A DNA stretch of 43,198 bases, taken from positions 1 through 43,198 of the forward strand of contig MSJH02000780.1 of NCBI GenBank assembly GCA_001931875.2, read 5' to 3'. The notes under the pieces were generated by a model that did not search any database, was not told where the DNA came from, and was given only the letters and a program-made list of their open reading frames with translations. Positions 32,940 to 43,198 of the stretch are shown here, one piece after another. The translations under genes and the position numbers were made by a program. Numbering within the stretch: position 1 is the stretch's first letter; each line of letters begins with the position of its first letter. Source of the stretch: Byssochlamys sp. IMV 00236. Taxonomy: Eukaryota; Ascomycota; Eurotiomycetes; Eurotiales; Thermoascaceae.

Positions 32940-33107
32940 TTTATGAAGCTTTTTAATAAAAAAAAAAAGAGAGAGAGACAGAGACAGGCAATTACGCAAC
33001 ACAGCAGTGCGAAATACTCAAAAAACGAGTCACAACAAGAGAGCCACGTCACTTGATTGCCGTTTTTGAAATCTTCTCAAATTTTTTTTTTCCCTTTATT
33101 ATACACC
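32940..33107. promoter_or_regulatory. Bidirectional promoter RPT5/eIF3f
   Basis: Only 168 bp separate the two divergent start codons. CCACGTCA at 33044-33051 reads TGACGTGG on the minus strand, a CRE/UPRE-like bZIP core. No exact GGTGGCAAA (yeast PACE, Rpn4 site) was found. A/T-runs flank each start. Confidence 0.6.
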
Positions 33108-33771
33108 ATGACTACCAAGTTGGACACTTTGACAGTAAACTTCTCCAGTGCACCCTACCAACGTGCTTTTACTGCATCTACTAGCCCTGTTGTCTTGTTT
33201 AATATCCTGGATCATTACTTGCGCCGCAATGAACCCGAAACTAAAGTTGTTGGTGCCATTTTAGGTGCTCGAAGCACCGATGGTACTGAAGTAGAGATCC
33301 GAAACGCTTTTGCTTTGATTTATACTACCGAAGAAAATGAAATTAGCCTTGACAGAGAACATTATCGTACCATGTACGAATTACATCAACGAGTTAATCC
33401 AGAAGAGATTGTTCTTGGTTGGTATACTGCTGGAAAAGACCTGACTCCTTCTTGCACTCCCGTACAATCTTTCTTTGCTGAAGATACGTCTCCCTTCCAA
33501 CCTATTCATATTACTGTTGATATTGATGCTCTCTTCAAGAGTTCTGATATGGGTCTCTCTGCTTATGCTTGGTAACATACATCTAGAGAATATTGTCACT
33601 TTTATCTAACTCTTTTTTTTTTTTTGTGTAGTGCTCCTGTTGGATTTTCTAGCAAGCCAGGAGACTGCTTATTCTTGTCTGTCCCATGTGAAGTGAAATA
33701 CCTTGATGCTGAAAGAAGTGGATGTAACTATAATATTTTCAATTGTGCCTTATTTTCTGTTTACTGACATG

Positions 33772-33803
<32 letters not shown>

Positions 33804-34194
33804 GTGGATATGCTTGCCTCAGCCAAATCAAACGATAACCGTACTGCCTCATTAATCTCAGATATGGATCATCTTGAAATTGCTGTCACTAAGCTTCAGG
33901 AAATGCTCGAAAGAATCAGTAAATATGTTGATGGTGTTGTCGTAAGTGATTTGATAGGTTGACTCAAAGCAGAATGATTGAATATTTGTATAGAGCGGTG
34001 AAGTGCAACCTAATAATGCCATTGGCAGATACATCATGGATACCGTTTCCGTTGTGCCCAAGATTGACAGCACATCATTCGAAAAAATGTTCAACTCTCA
34101 CTTGCAAGACCTCTTGATGGTAGTTTATCTTGCCAATATGACACGTACACAACTCGCTGTTGCTGAACGTTTACAATTATTGGTTCCAAACTAA
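33108..34194 (+). CDS. eIF3f: Translation initiation factor eIF3 subunit f, 297 aa
   Basis: Exons 33108-33571, 33632-33723, 33805-33941 and 33994-34194 give 297 residues, near the length of fission yeast eIF3f. The MPN domain covers about 24-160: SPVVLFNILDHYLRR, VVGAILGAR, VEIRNAFAL and VLGWYTAG. The JAMM metalloprotease signature (E, HxH, SxxD) is not present, as expected for an MPN- scaffold subunit. The C-terminal half has the helices of the PCI/MPN helical bundle (LQEMLERISKYVDGV, MFNSHLQDLLMVVYLANMTR). It is a subunit of the eIF3 complex that binds the 40S ribosome. Met 33108 is chosen; an in-frame stretch upstream begins without ATG. Confidence 0.93.
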
Positions 34195-34851
34195 TATCTA
34201 TACATATACATCCATATATAATCATATACTCTTTTAAAGAAAAATGTTGAATTTGTAAAAGAAAACTGCCATGTTGAGCCTTGTATCACTTGTAGAGGCA
34301 ATAAATTGTACTTTTTTATTTCATACTTCCAACAGGCTTTTCCTTTGACTAAAAAGATCCACTTTAATACGAGGCGAACTCAGAGCACTTTTTTCCCTCC
34401 AAATGGCTTTTCCTGCAAGGAGGTAAGCCGAACCCCTTTCCGAAAAAAATGAAGGGTAAACATAAAAGAAATGGAATGAGAAAGATCCCTTTTATATCTT
34501 TTTTAAAGGAATGATTGGATAATGAACCGGATTGACAATATATCAAAAGCCACGAATATGAACAATGTGTGATCTTTTGTTGTCAACTGGGTGAGCTTGA
34601 CAGCACCTTTGATTAGCATATCACTGCAATTTATGGTAAACCAGTGTAGGTTCAATTAAACAATCGTTAGTCAGCATATGCTTTTGACCGAGTTGTTCAT
34701 TGTATTAGGAAGAGGGAATGTTTGTGAGTCAAACAGCATAGACAAGAATACCTTTCTCTTTTTGTCCTGATAAGAAAAGGGAGGGAATTGATTACTGCTG
34801 AGCATAATTTTTCTTGATCAAAAAACGAGGCTTTTATTGTTTATTTATAGT
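34195..34851. other. Convergent 3' intergenic region eIF3f/pacC
   Basis: Both flanking genes end here. AT-rich 3' flanks at each side; the centre (34310-34790) has no ORF of credible composition, no repeat and no RNA gene that I can see. Confidence 0.5.
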
Positions 34852-36464
34852 TTAAACACGAAGTTGATCTTTTTGTTTGAAACCTGTGTTTGCCCATTCA
34901 CTCAACTGTCTTAGTAACTTTTGATGCTTTTCAATCTTATCCAATGATGGGTAAAGTATCGATGATTCTTTCTTTTTCTCAATCGATAAATCGGACATAT
35001 CGCTCACCAAAAGATCCAAGACATCTTTACTAACAGATGACGTTTTCTTGGCAGATGGCTCGGCAGTTTCTTCTTTGGTCTGCATCACTTTCTTGTCATT
35101 TACAGATAACGTACTTGAAAATACATTCATCATTGTCGTAACATTCTTTTTAGTTTCATGTGTCACAATCGTAGGTTTAAATGCCTCGGCGACTTTTTCT
35201 TCCTTGGCATGAGTGGTTGGCGTTTTATATTTGACGTCTTCTTTTGTACTTCTCAAATTGTATGTTGTACGGATATCAGGAGTAAATAGGTTAGAGGCCA
35301 TACCAGGTACGGCTGTGTAGTGATGTCTTTGCCCGTTCATCTTCAAGTCGGGAGTGTAACTATATTGGCTATAGTTATTATCCATGACAGGATAATCATT
35401 ATATAGTTGGTTGTCATATTGCAATTGCTCTTGTTGATTAAATACTTGTTGAGTTGCCATGTCAGCAGATTGCATACTTGGATAAGAACGAACATACAAG
35501 TCCTGTTCTGGATATATAACATCTTGGGGTTCATTAAATTGTAATAGTACGTCGGCATATTGATTCTGTTGTTGTAGTTGTTGTAGTTGTTCTTGCTGTT
35601 GCTTTTGTTGTTCAGAGTAAGGGCTCTGAATTTGTTCTGTTAATTGAGATAACCAAAGGTTAAAGTTATTCAATTGCTCCTGACTGTTGATATTAAGTGA
35701 ACTTGGACATATTGAACCATTATCAACTAATGCTTGAAGCATATCTAGATTATTCATCATTTCTATTATAAGGCATTAAAACCTATATATGGAAACACAC
35801 ACACACACTCTATTACCTGTGTCATAATCAGTTTTTAGTTCTCCTTCGTTAAACATCAGCTGTTGAATGAATTCATTTGAGTTATATTGAGGTGGTGTAC
35901 ATGGTTCTTGCTTCATATCATATAAATCTGATCGTGGTGATATTACGGGTTGCATCCAAGAGTCTATATAGACAAGAGGTCAATATACAATACTAAAACC
36001 TATCATCTGATACATACCATCGGAATAAGTTGTACTATGAGGAGGGGAAATAGGTAATCTAGCATGAGACATGGAAGAGGATTGAGGTGATAAGGATGGG
36101 TTCATTCCACCTGTTTGAGGCTTTAATGTGTCGTTATTTTCATCATGAATCTTTTCATGCTTTTTCAAGTCTTGAGGACGTTTAAACGATTTATCGCAAT
36201 ACTACACACAATGAATAAAGAGTTATAATATGATCAGTATTCACTTACAGCGCAATGATGAGGCTTTGAAGGAACATGAACTCTAAGGTGGCTGGTGATA
36301 TGGTCTCTTTTGATAACAGACACATCACAATCTTCCCAATGACAAGTTAAGCATAAGTTACCAGTTGATTTTCTACCAACGTGGTCATTCGTCAAGTGAC
36401 TATAGAGCTGTTCAGGGTCACCAAATAGCTTTGTACAGCCTTTCCAACGACAACAGTGCTGCAT
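34852..36464 (-). CDS. pacC: PacC/Rim101 pH-response zinc-finger factor, 485 aa
   Basis: Exons 36464-36249, 36201-36018, 35963-35817 and 35762-34852 give 485 residues. Three C2H2 fingers in the PacC arrangement fill residues 5-91: C5-C10-H23-H28, C41-C46-H59-H63 and C71-C74-H87-H91, with the signature phrases [23 protein letters not shown] and [10 protein letters not shown]. In ascomycetes PacC is cut by the calpain PalB at alkaline pH and binds GCCARG. Downstream is a Gln-rich middle (about 200-260), Ser/Thr/Lys-rich regions and a C-terminal helix ([17 protein letters not shown]). Only four residues precede finger 1, far fewer than in Aspergillus, so an unseen 5' exon is possible. Confidence 0.93.
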
Positions 36465-37962
36465 GATGTATTTATAATTTAATAAAAAATATAAAAAGAA
36501 AAGAAAGAAAGAAAGAAAAAACCTTAATGCCTAGCAAAAAAGTCTCTTGGCAGAAAAATAAGTGCGCGGTAAATGAAATGAGATAGGGTTGCACATTACA
36601 AGTGGTGATTTTCGCTTTGGTCTTTTTTTTTGGTCACGTGCCTATGGATGCACTTGTTTTTTTTTTATTATTATAGAAAACGCTTGACTGCCATCGAAGT
36701 GGAAGACGGCTTGGTAATATGGACGGTTCTAAACACATGCGCATAATCGACAATTGAGTAAGTATCGACTATTTGAATAATGTATTTTACAGTTCATCGT
36801 CAAACATTGATCTCTGGCTATTTCAAATGCACTCATAATCGTGCTGCTCATCCAACATTCAGCCTGCCAAGTGCATTTAGTCCAAACAGTCTAAGCAAAT
36901 GCACATATAGAATTATATGTGTTTATTACTTTTTTTATTTTGACATTCTTGTATTATTATTTGTCAGCGCTTTTTGGTGTTGTCTAATTTACCAAACAAG
37001 TCAAACAATACACACAACTTTTTTTTTCCCGACAAACTACTTTTTGGCTGATAGAAAGGAATACACAATCAAGCAAATTGTAACCAAGAGCTAATCTCAT
37101 ATATCATTAGTTTCTGACAGTCTTTTAATAATCAACTTTAATGTATAGAAAAACACAATGCAAAACTACGGAACCACGGATTGTTATCTGACACTATTTT
37201 TGACTGATAGCTAATTCAGCCTATTTCAATCTGTAGAATTACCAAACTGTATGTTTTTCGTAAATACTTGATTGGTTTATTATATCTAAAGAGCATACAG
37301 CTCGGGTTCACCTGTGTCTTGAATGTATTCCAGGGACGTTCATGGCACATAGAAATCAGAACTTTTGTTCCTTAAATATAATTCAAGTATTGCTTCACAA
37401 TGCTTGTAAGCATTTGGTATTCTCCATCTTTTCTTTTGCAAGAATCTACTTTTATTTATGAGATCAAAAGTAGCAATTTTAAATTATCCAAAGCACTTTT
37501 TCATGCGTCTAATTTTAGGTACTGACAGGTTAATGCTTCTTAGGATTTTGACACCAATGCCCATTGGGTGCTATAGAGAGCATACATTATGCACAAATAG
37601 TCTTCCTATTATGGCAGTAACATGTTTGTGTTCGATCTGGTTGGTCTTTATCAATATCTTTCTTACTGTAGCTTTTTACGAATTATAATAATAATAATAA
37701 ATAGCTCTTGTATGATTTTATATCCCAGCATCACGGAGTGTTGAAAACATAATTTTCACAGAAAGGCCCTTCTTGACTAATGGTAATTCAGATCCAGCCT
37801 AACAACTGTACGACATCTGAGAGATAAACAAGGTTGGACTAGGAACGACATTTGAAATTGACTTTACTATGTAACAAAGTGAACCCTTAACCTTCTTTTT
37901 TTCTTTTTCTTTTTGTTTCTTTTCTTTTCTTTTTTTTTTTTTCTCTTCTTGACAACTTTACT
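36465..37962. promoter_or_regulatory. Divergent intergenic region pacC / acyl-CoA ligase
   Basis: GCCAAG, the PacC consensus, occurs at 36546-36551 (minus strand, 82 bp before the pacC ATG) and at 36866-36871 (plus strand). A CACGTG E-box lies at 36635-36640. The ligase gene is preceded by a long C/T-rich tract (37892-37943). ORFs at 36780-37094 and 37458-37688 have no recognisable motifs and are not called. Confidence 0.5.
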
Positions 37963-40123
37963 ATGGTTATTCAATCTCCTCTTCCACCTATCAAGGAACC
38001 TCAAGTGGGCCTCATTCAATTCTTATTTGCTAATACAAATAATACGCCTGAAGATCGAAAGATGCTTATTGATGCGTCCACTGGTAAAAGTTTAACTTTA
38101 AGAGAGTTAAAGGATGCTGTACTACGCTTTGCTGCTGGTCTTCAGGACAAGTATAACTTCAAAAAGGGTGATACAGTAGCCATTTATGCTCCAAACCAGG
38201 TAATCTATGCTCGTTCATTGAAAGAATATTTCTTTTTTATTTATGCATCATGTTTATAAACATAGTATGATTATTCAGTACCTTTTTTCGGTATTATTGC
38301 AGCAGGTATGCATTTGTATTATTTGTCTACATTAAGCTCACTTTTTATTATGTACATCAAGGCGGTGCTGCTAGTCCTGCAAATCCAAGCTATACAGCAC
38401 GAGAACTTGTCTATCAAATGGAAGCTATTAAAGCTAAAATACTTCTTACTCATGAGAGCAACATCAATACCGCGTTAGAAGCCGCTCAACAAGTTGGCTT
38501 ACCTAAATCAAACATTCTCTTGTTTGGTGATAAAGCTATTGATGGTGTGCTTACCTATAAACAAGTTTTGCTCGGTAGCGGACATGTTGTCCTCCAAGAT
38601 CTTACACCAGAAGAGACAAAGGATGCCGTTGCTTGTCTTTGCTTCTCATCCGGTACTACAGGTAATATCTTCTGGATTTTAAATGAAGGGAATACTAAAT
38701 ATTTAACATCAATAATCATCAATACATTTTCAGGCAAGAGCAAGGGTGTCATGACAACGTAAGTAACTGCAACTCCTCTTATTGTCCTCTTGACTTAGCT
38801 TTATAATTAGTCATGCCAATATGACTGCCAATATCTTGCAGTACTGTATGCTCGAAGGAAAATTTGTCAGTGGCAATCATGATCGCATGTTGGCTACGAT
38901 TCCATTTTACCACATTATGGGCCTATCACTCATGCTTCATGTCGCACTCTATTTGGGAATCCCTGTGCATGTCATGTCCAAGTTTGATTTATCACAGTTT
39001 TGTGAAACGATTCAGAGAGAAAAGATTACCTTCACTATCATTGCTCCACCCATCGTTGTCCTTTTGGCAAAGAGTCCTGCGATCGATAACTATGACTTAT
39101 CTTCTCTCCGTCTTGTCATCTGTGGTGCAGCTCCTCTTAGTGGAGATCTTTCTAAACAAGTCAGACAGCGCTTACCTAAAATAAAGATCAAGCAAGGATA
39201 TGGTCTTACCGAAACCTCTCCATGTGCCATTATTGAGCCAACAGACCGAATTATTGACGGTAATTTGTATTTCAACTTAATAATAACGGTAAAATATTTA
39301 TCTTCTATTAGGTTCTGTCGGTGTTCTTTTGTCTAATATGACAGCCAGAATTGTGGATGATAATGGCAAAGGTAAATGACAATCTCATATGTTTACTTTG
39401 CATAAACATATACTTATGTCTCTTCCCTCTACAGATGTTCCCCCGGGTGAGCGTGGAGAGTTATGGCTAAAGGGCCCAAATGTGATGAAGGTAATACAAG
39501 GGATGAAGTCAATCAGTGTAGCATGTTAACCTTTTTTTCTTACTGTAAAGGGTTATATCAACAATCCTGAAGCAACTGCAGAATGTATTGATTCTGAAGG
39601 TTATTTCCACACAGGCGATATCGCAATTCAAGACAAGAACGGCCATTTCTTTATTGTTGATCGTATTAAGGAATTGATCAAGTTTAAGGGATTCCAGGTA
39701 TGAAAAAAATGGAGAGAACACTCAATGCAAACAGACGTTGACATATCGTCCTTAGGTCCCACCAGCTGAATTAGAAGCCCTACTGGTAAGCGTTTATCGT
39801 ATTTTCTCTTTGAAAACTTGTATTCACTCTAGAAATAGCTTAAATCACCCATTGTAGCTGATTGTGGCGTTGTTGGCGTTTATAATGATGAACTTGCTAC
39901 TGAAGTACCTCGAGGCTATGTTGTATTGAAACCTGGTGTTCCTGCTACTGAACAAACAGCTAATGAGATCAAAAAGTATATTGCTGGTATGGTTGCCTAT
40001 TATAAGCAACTACACAGTATTGTCTTTGTAAATGAGATTCCTAAAAACCCTAGCGGAAAAATTCTTCGTCGTATCTTACGTGATGCCGCGGCTACAGAAG
40101 CCAAATCAAAGGCAAAGCTTTAA
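37963..40123 (+). CDS. Peroxisomal 4-coumarate:CoA-ligase-like enzyme, 542 aa
   Basis: Ten exons (37963-38199, 38266-38305, 38362-38661, 38734-38758, 38811-39259, 39312-39371, 39435-39490, 39551-39697, 39756-39785, 39839-40123) give 542 residues, typical for acyl-activating enzymes. The AMP-binding P-loop SSGTTGKSKGV is split by an intron. Further motifs are HANM, the A5-type [24 protein letters not shown], the hinge FHTGD with [12 protein letters not shown], and the catalytic Lys in NPSGKILRR. The enzyme adenylates a carboxylic acid and transfers it to CoA. The C-terminus KAKL (AKL) is a type 1 peroxisome signal, so medium-chain, aromatic or oxylipin-type acids for beta-oxidation are likelier substrates than lignin precursors. 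Several family members occur per fungal genome; the exact substrate is open. Confidence 0.92.
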
Positions 40124-40240
40124 TAAAGAGAAAAACAAAGTTATAATATAGAATAATCGCTTTACGTGATATGGACTAGTTTAATGGCTTCGCATATGAT
40201 CCACACCTTTAACCCAAAAAAAAAAGAAAGCTGGCGTGCT

Positions 40241-40397
40241 TGATATAAATCATTACAATAACTCGAGTATAATCTGATAGTAGAGCATATATTCTACTTT
40301 GCATTCCTCTATTGTATCTGTTGAGAATAAAAGAGTTTTGACAAAAATAATAGTTACTAACATAGCATTGATATATAATCACATTGACCACATTTAT
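40241..40397 (-). repeat. Dispersed repeat, copy C (inverted)
   Basis: Reverse complement similar to 26465-26610 across about 150 bp, including ATAGAGGAATG, AAGTAGAAT, ATGCTCTACT, TATACTCGAGTTATT and AATGAT. It keeps a hairpin AGTAGA (40279-40284) / TCTACT (40293-40298). It lies between the ligase gene and a broken gene. Confidence 0.75.
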
Positions 40398-40464
40398 CAT
40401 ACTGATACCACTAATATTCACTATACAACTCTCGCACAAACTTAACAATATTCAGCTTTTCTTC

Positions 40465-41388
40465 ATGAAGAATCTAATTCGCAAGCCATCGACTTATTGC
40501 TTTTTTTCAATAACAAAGCTAAATACAACAGATCTTCTTCTTGAAACACCAAAAGCACACTATTTAAAGAAATTGCCATCCGACTGTTGGACTCAAGAGC
40601 ATTTTTTTATGAGTAAAGAAGCAATCTCGGACTTCTTAAATACGCCGCCATCAGAAATGGTTACACTCGGATATGTATTAACAAAACAAAAAGCCTCACT
40701 GCTTAGTTTGGAGTACAGGGATGCCCCAACAATGCAGATGTTGTATGACATCTCCAGAGTAGCGCTTGAACATGAAATACAAGATGAAGAAAGAACCGTT
40801 GAAGCACTGTTGAGCGTCTGTGAAAACAATCAGAACCAATTTAAAAGAATAATAGAAGCAGTTGAAGAGGATGGAAGTGATCCAAAACGAGCACGAAAAT
40901 ACACAAATGATGGCTTGACCTACAATGAAACATGTATACGCAAATACACCAAGCAGCTTTCCAATTCATCCATGCCAGAGCTTTTAGTGCTACCACCAAC
41001 AGTTTAGGCAAGCAGTAGTAGCAAACTCACTCATAAAGGTCTATTGAGAACCATTGATCCAAATCCAAAAAAAGACAAATATGGAATACAAGGCTACAAA
41101 AAAGAGAATGAATTGGAAAACGTGCTTTGACGAGGGACGTAATGCTGGTTATCTGGAAACATATTTAAATTCTCAGAGTCTTAAAAACATCTTTAACAAG
41201 CTTAATCCAAAACATTAATTTGGAAAATGTTGAAGGACCAATTCAGAAGAAGTGAATCGGCAAATGCAGAAATACTTTCTTCAAGAGTAAATGAAGGCAG
41301 CAGTGCTGTTCCTGTTGAACACGTAAAAGATTTCATCCAGCACTCGATCAATGAATCCCCAAAATGCTTACATAAAGAACACTTGTAA
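40465..41388 (+). pseudogene. Broken gene of unrecognised family
   Basis: I do not recognise the product. The first frame (40465-41007) reads 180 residues of normal composition starting MKNLIRKPSTYCFF, with SDCWTQEHFFMSKEAISDFL, acidic helices (ALEHEIQDEERTVEALL), and a basic patch DPKRARKYTND. After a TAG, protein-like sequence continues in other frames: ATKKRMNWKTCFDEGRNAGY and ETYLNSQSLKNIFNKL near 41090-41200, then WKMLKDQFRRSESANAEIL to a TAA at 41386-41388. At least two frame changes separate them, and no intron borders explain the breaks. It adjoins dispersed repeat copy C, which suggests a repeat-rich or mobile origin; that is inference. Confidence 0.5.
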
Positions 41389-42191
41389 TCGTTTCAATAT
41401 TTGGTTAAATTATTTTCTTAAACTGGGCAAATTAACCTCATACAAGTGTCAATAAAACATTAAACAAATATCCGGTAAATTGAGGATGGAAGCATAGTAA
41501 TGACTACATTTTTACTTTATATAAGCTTCATATGATGCTTATTGTTGTTATTATCAATTTTAAATTGCACAGTGCATCTCCATAAAGGGAAAGGAAGCGT
41601 GCTTTTGCCTTATTCAAGATGTTACTGCCGTTTATTTTCTCCCTCTGTACATGACTATTTGAATTCAGATAGTTGCTATTTTCTGTCCTCCATAAAGATT
41701 AGATTAACCACGGCTTGATATATTCTATACCTACTTTGAGTACACAAGCACATGTAAATGTTTACCTGTTTCGAGATGATTCGGTAATAAAAGCTTAAAG
41801 AGAAATAAACTAGAGTAAATTAAAATTACCACTGCCTTTATTTGTAAATCCTTATGAAGATGAAGGAATACAATCCAATAGTTTATGCTTATACTCACAT
41901 TAGTTTCCTCTTGACTAATACCATCATACATATACACTATTTCTCTCTCTTTAAGCCTAAAGAAACAACATATGGTCTTTCCTCTATTTATAAATCCTTG
42001 TACAGATAAAAAGTGACCTTAATGTTTAGAACTGAGCAGGAAACGGTTGCAGGATCTACGCCAACTTGTGGGGATTGAAAAATTAAATGGCGTCGGAGCG
42101 GAAACTGATGAACGAAAACGGCAATGGTTAAAAGGACTTTGTTTTTTCTTTTTTTCTTTTTTTTTTCCTCTTGTTTGAATATTGGCACCTA
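41389..42191 (+). promoter_or_regulatory. Intergenic, bZIP gene promoter
   Basis: AT-rich with no credible ORF. A related 15-bp phrase, TATTTGTAAATCCTT (41838) and TATTTATAAATCCTT (about 41984), occurs twice, 146 bp apart. A T/C-rich leader (42144-42175) precedes the bZIP ATG. Confidence 0.45.
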
Positions 42192-43198
42192 ATGTCGGAT
42201 GTTGTTATTAACACTTCTTCCTATGAAGAAGCAATGAATCTTTCAGACTTGGAAGAATTTGATTTCATAAAAGAATCCTCACACCAATCGCATCAATCAG
42301 CAAATGCTATGACTGATTCTAATAACCAACAACAACAGTCTGTGACAGATCAACCTATAAAGATTCGAAAAAAACCAGGAAGAAAACCTAATCCTGCCTC
42401 ACCTGCGCTTCGTAAAGCTCAGAATCGCGCTGCCCAAAGGGCGTTTAGAGAACGAAAAGAAAGATACATGAAGGAATTGGAGGCTGACATTACTATTTTA
42501 AAACAAGATAGAGAAAAACTAGTGAAAGAGAACGAAAAACTGTCTGTTGAGAATGAGACACTTAAAGCTGAAAGCTGGTACCTGAAAGGTATCGTTCTCT
42601 CATTACAGCTTGTTTGCTTGCAACGAAACCTTGTTATCCCGCAACATTGTCCACATATCAACGAAGATACGCTCAATGTTATTGCTCAATCAATGCCGCA
42701 GAGTATAGCTTCTTATTTGAATGTGAATGCAAAGAATAAACTACAGCTCTCATCACGATTGTTTCAGCGTACTCGTGGCCAACATCATCCATCACAGAAT
42801 CCTAATACTGTGCATACCCAGAAACAATCTGTATATAGCAACTCTCCTCAGCAAAGCGCAGATCAATGGAACATGTACAATGATCAAGGAAATTCAAAGG
42901 TGTCATCATCTGATTCAAGCTGCTTTGCCAACTTGCCTCCTTTATCGCCCATGACAGCATCCGAAACACCAAATAACGTAGACGAGATTCCACGACCTGT
43001 ACCGAACGAACCGATTCAATCTAATTTGGCAGCCATCCAGGCATTACGTCTTCGGCTGCGTCTACAAGCGGCTACTGCTATGATACCATCCATTCCTGCT
43101 GCGATCCAACCTACTCTTTTACAGGTATATTCTTTTTGCGGCCATCTTTTTCTAATTAAGGTGCTTATCTCTTTTTTTTTTTTTTTTTTTTTTTTTTT
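42192..43198 (+). CDS. AP-1/Yap-type bZIP transcription factor, 3' end missing
   Basis: The frame from ATG 42192 stays open to the window end, but a donor (CAG/GTATAT) at 43124/43125 probably ends exon 1 after 311 codons. The bZIP basic region lies at about 73-91 (KAQNRAAQRAFRERKERY), with the fungal AP-1 signature N-R-x-A-Q-R-x-F-R. The zipper is regular: Leu96, 103, 110, 117, 124 and 131. A basic AT-hook-like KKPGRKP (60-66) sits just before it. An acidic, Gln-rich N-terminus and a Ser/Pro/Gln-rich region after the zipper follow the usual activator layout. Relatives include Yap1/Pap1 stress regulators. The C-terminal Cys-rich redox domain of Yap1, if present, would lie outside the window. 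The start is the first in-frame ATG. Confidence 0.85.
   Translation, partial: MSDVVINTSSYEEAMNLSDLEEFDFIKESSHQSHQSANAMTDSNNQQQQSVTDQPIKIRKKPGRKPNPASPALRKAQNRAAQRAFRERKERYMKELEADITILKQDREKLVKENEKLSVENETLKAESWYLKGIVLSLQLVCLQRNLVIPQHCPHINEDTLNVIAQSMPQSIASYLNVNAKNKLQLSSRLFQRTRGQHHPSQNPNTVHTQKQSVYSNSPQQSADQWNMYNDQGNSKVSSSDSSCFANLPPLSPMTASETPNNVDEIPRPVPNEPIQSNLAAIQALRLRLRLQAATAMIPSIPAAIQPTLLQVYSFCGHLFLIKVLISFFFFFFFF
43171..43198. repeat. Poly-T run at window end
   Basis: A run of 28 T closes the window, within the likely first intron of the bZIP gene. It is probably where the assembly broke. Confidence 0.85.

Noticed and set aside
35766..35781. ATAAGGCATTAAAAC in a pacC intron, also in the 97-bp repeat
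   Set aside because: Only about 15 AT-rich bases match, with no extension on either side; chance is enough.
1..43198. CRISPR arrays, bacterial operons, rRNA or prophage
   Set aside because: Nothing of the kind is seen; gene structure is plainly eukaryotic with spliceosomal introns.

Overview
The window looks like nuclear DNA of an early-diverging filamentous fungus, most likely Mucoromycota (Mucorales). It is AT-rich, rich in AG/CT microsatellites and homopolymers, and its genes carry many short GT-AG introns (about 46-88 nt in every gene modelled here). Its proteins are eukaryotic and fungal: PacC, Ayr1-like reductase, ING, cyclin H, Rpt5, eIF3f, Sel1-repeat protein and a FUSC/ArAE-like membrane protein. 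The ends fall in an (AG)n tract and in a poly-T run, which suggests that the window is a whole contig broken at low-complexity sequence. No species is claimed. All gene models were spliced by hand from reading frame, GT-AG signals and family knowledge.

Layout. 1-518: a 5'-truncated second copy of the 3' end of the AYR1-like gene. 1158-4415 (+): 1008-residue Sel1-repeat protein with an N-myristoylation-type start. 4416-8552: gene-poor, with a decayed gene (5191-5860), one copy of a dispersed repeat, and doubtful exons. 8553-9368 (+): small protein with two WWE-like domains. 10704-17200 (-): HSL-type lipase, AYR1-like reductase, a small ORF, and an Apd1/sucrase-ferredoxin-like protein. 18339-19216 (+) ING protein and 19213-20295 (-) cyclin H are convergent and overlap at their stop codons. 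21743-23324 (-): FAR1-like transcription factor. 24172-24558 (-): SCOCO-like short coiled-coil protein. 24661-26980: a decayed Tc1/mariner-type element with inverted repeats, bracketed by about 97-bp direct repeats and holding an unexplained insert. 27040-31063 (-): large FUSC-like membrane protein. 31424-32939 (-) RPT5 and 33108-34194 (+) eIF3f are divergent from a 168-bp promoter. 34852-36464 (-): PacC/Rim101. 37963-40123 (+): peroxisomal 4-coumarate:CoA-ligase-like enzyme. 40241-41388: repeat copy and a broken gene of unknown family. 42192 to the end (+): AP-1/Yap-type bZIP factor, running off the window.

Most genes are housekeeping or regulatory and do not form a cluster. Themes that recur are lipid metabolism (lipase, acyl-DHAP reductase, acyl-CoA ligase), transcription and chromatin (ING, cyclin H, FAR1-like, PacC, bZIP), and protein turnover and synthesis (RPT5/eIF3f). 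The observations most worth following are the AYR1 inverted duplication, the three-copy repeat with a conserved stem-loop, the odd repeat architecture around the Tc1-like element, the tandem-WWE protein, and the ING/cyclin H stop-codon overlap. I did not find anything I can defend as a wholly new multi-gene system.
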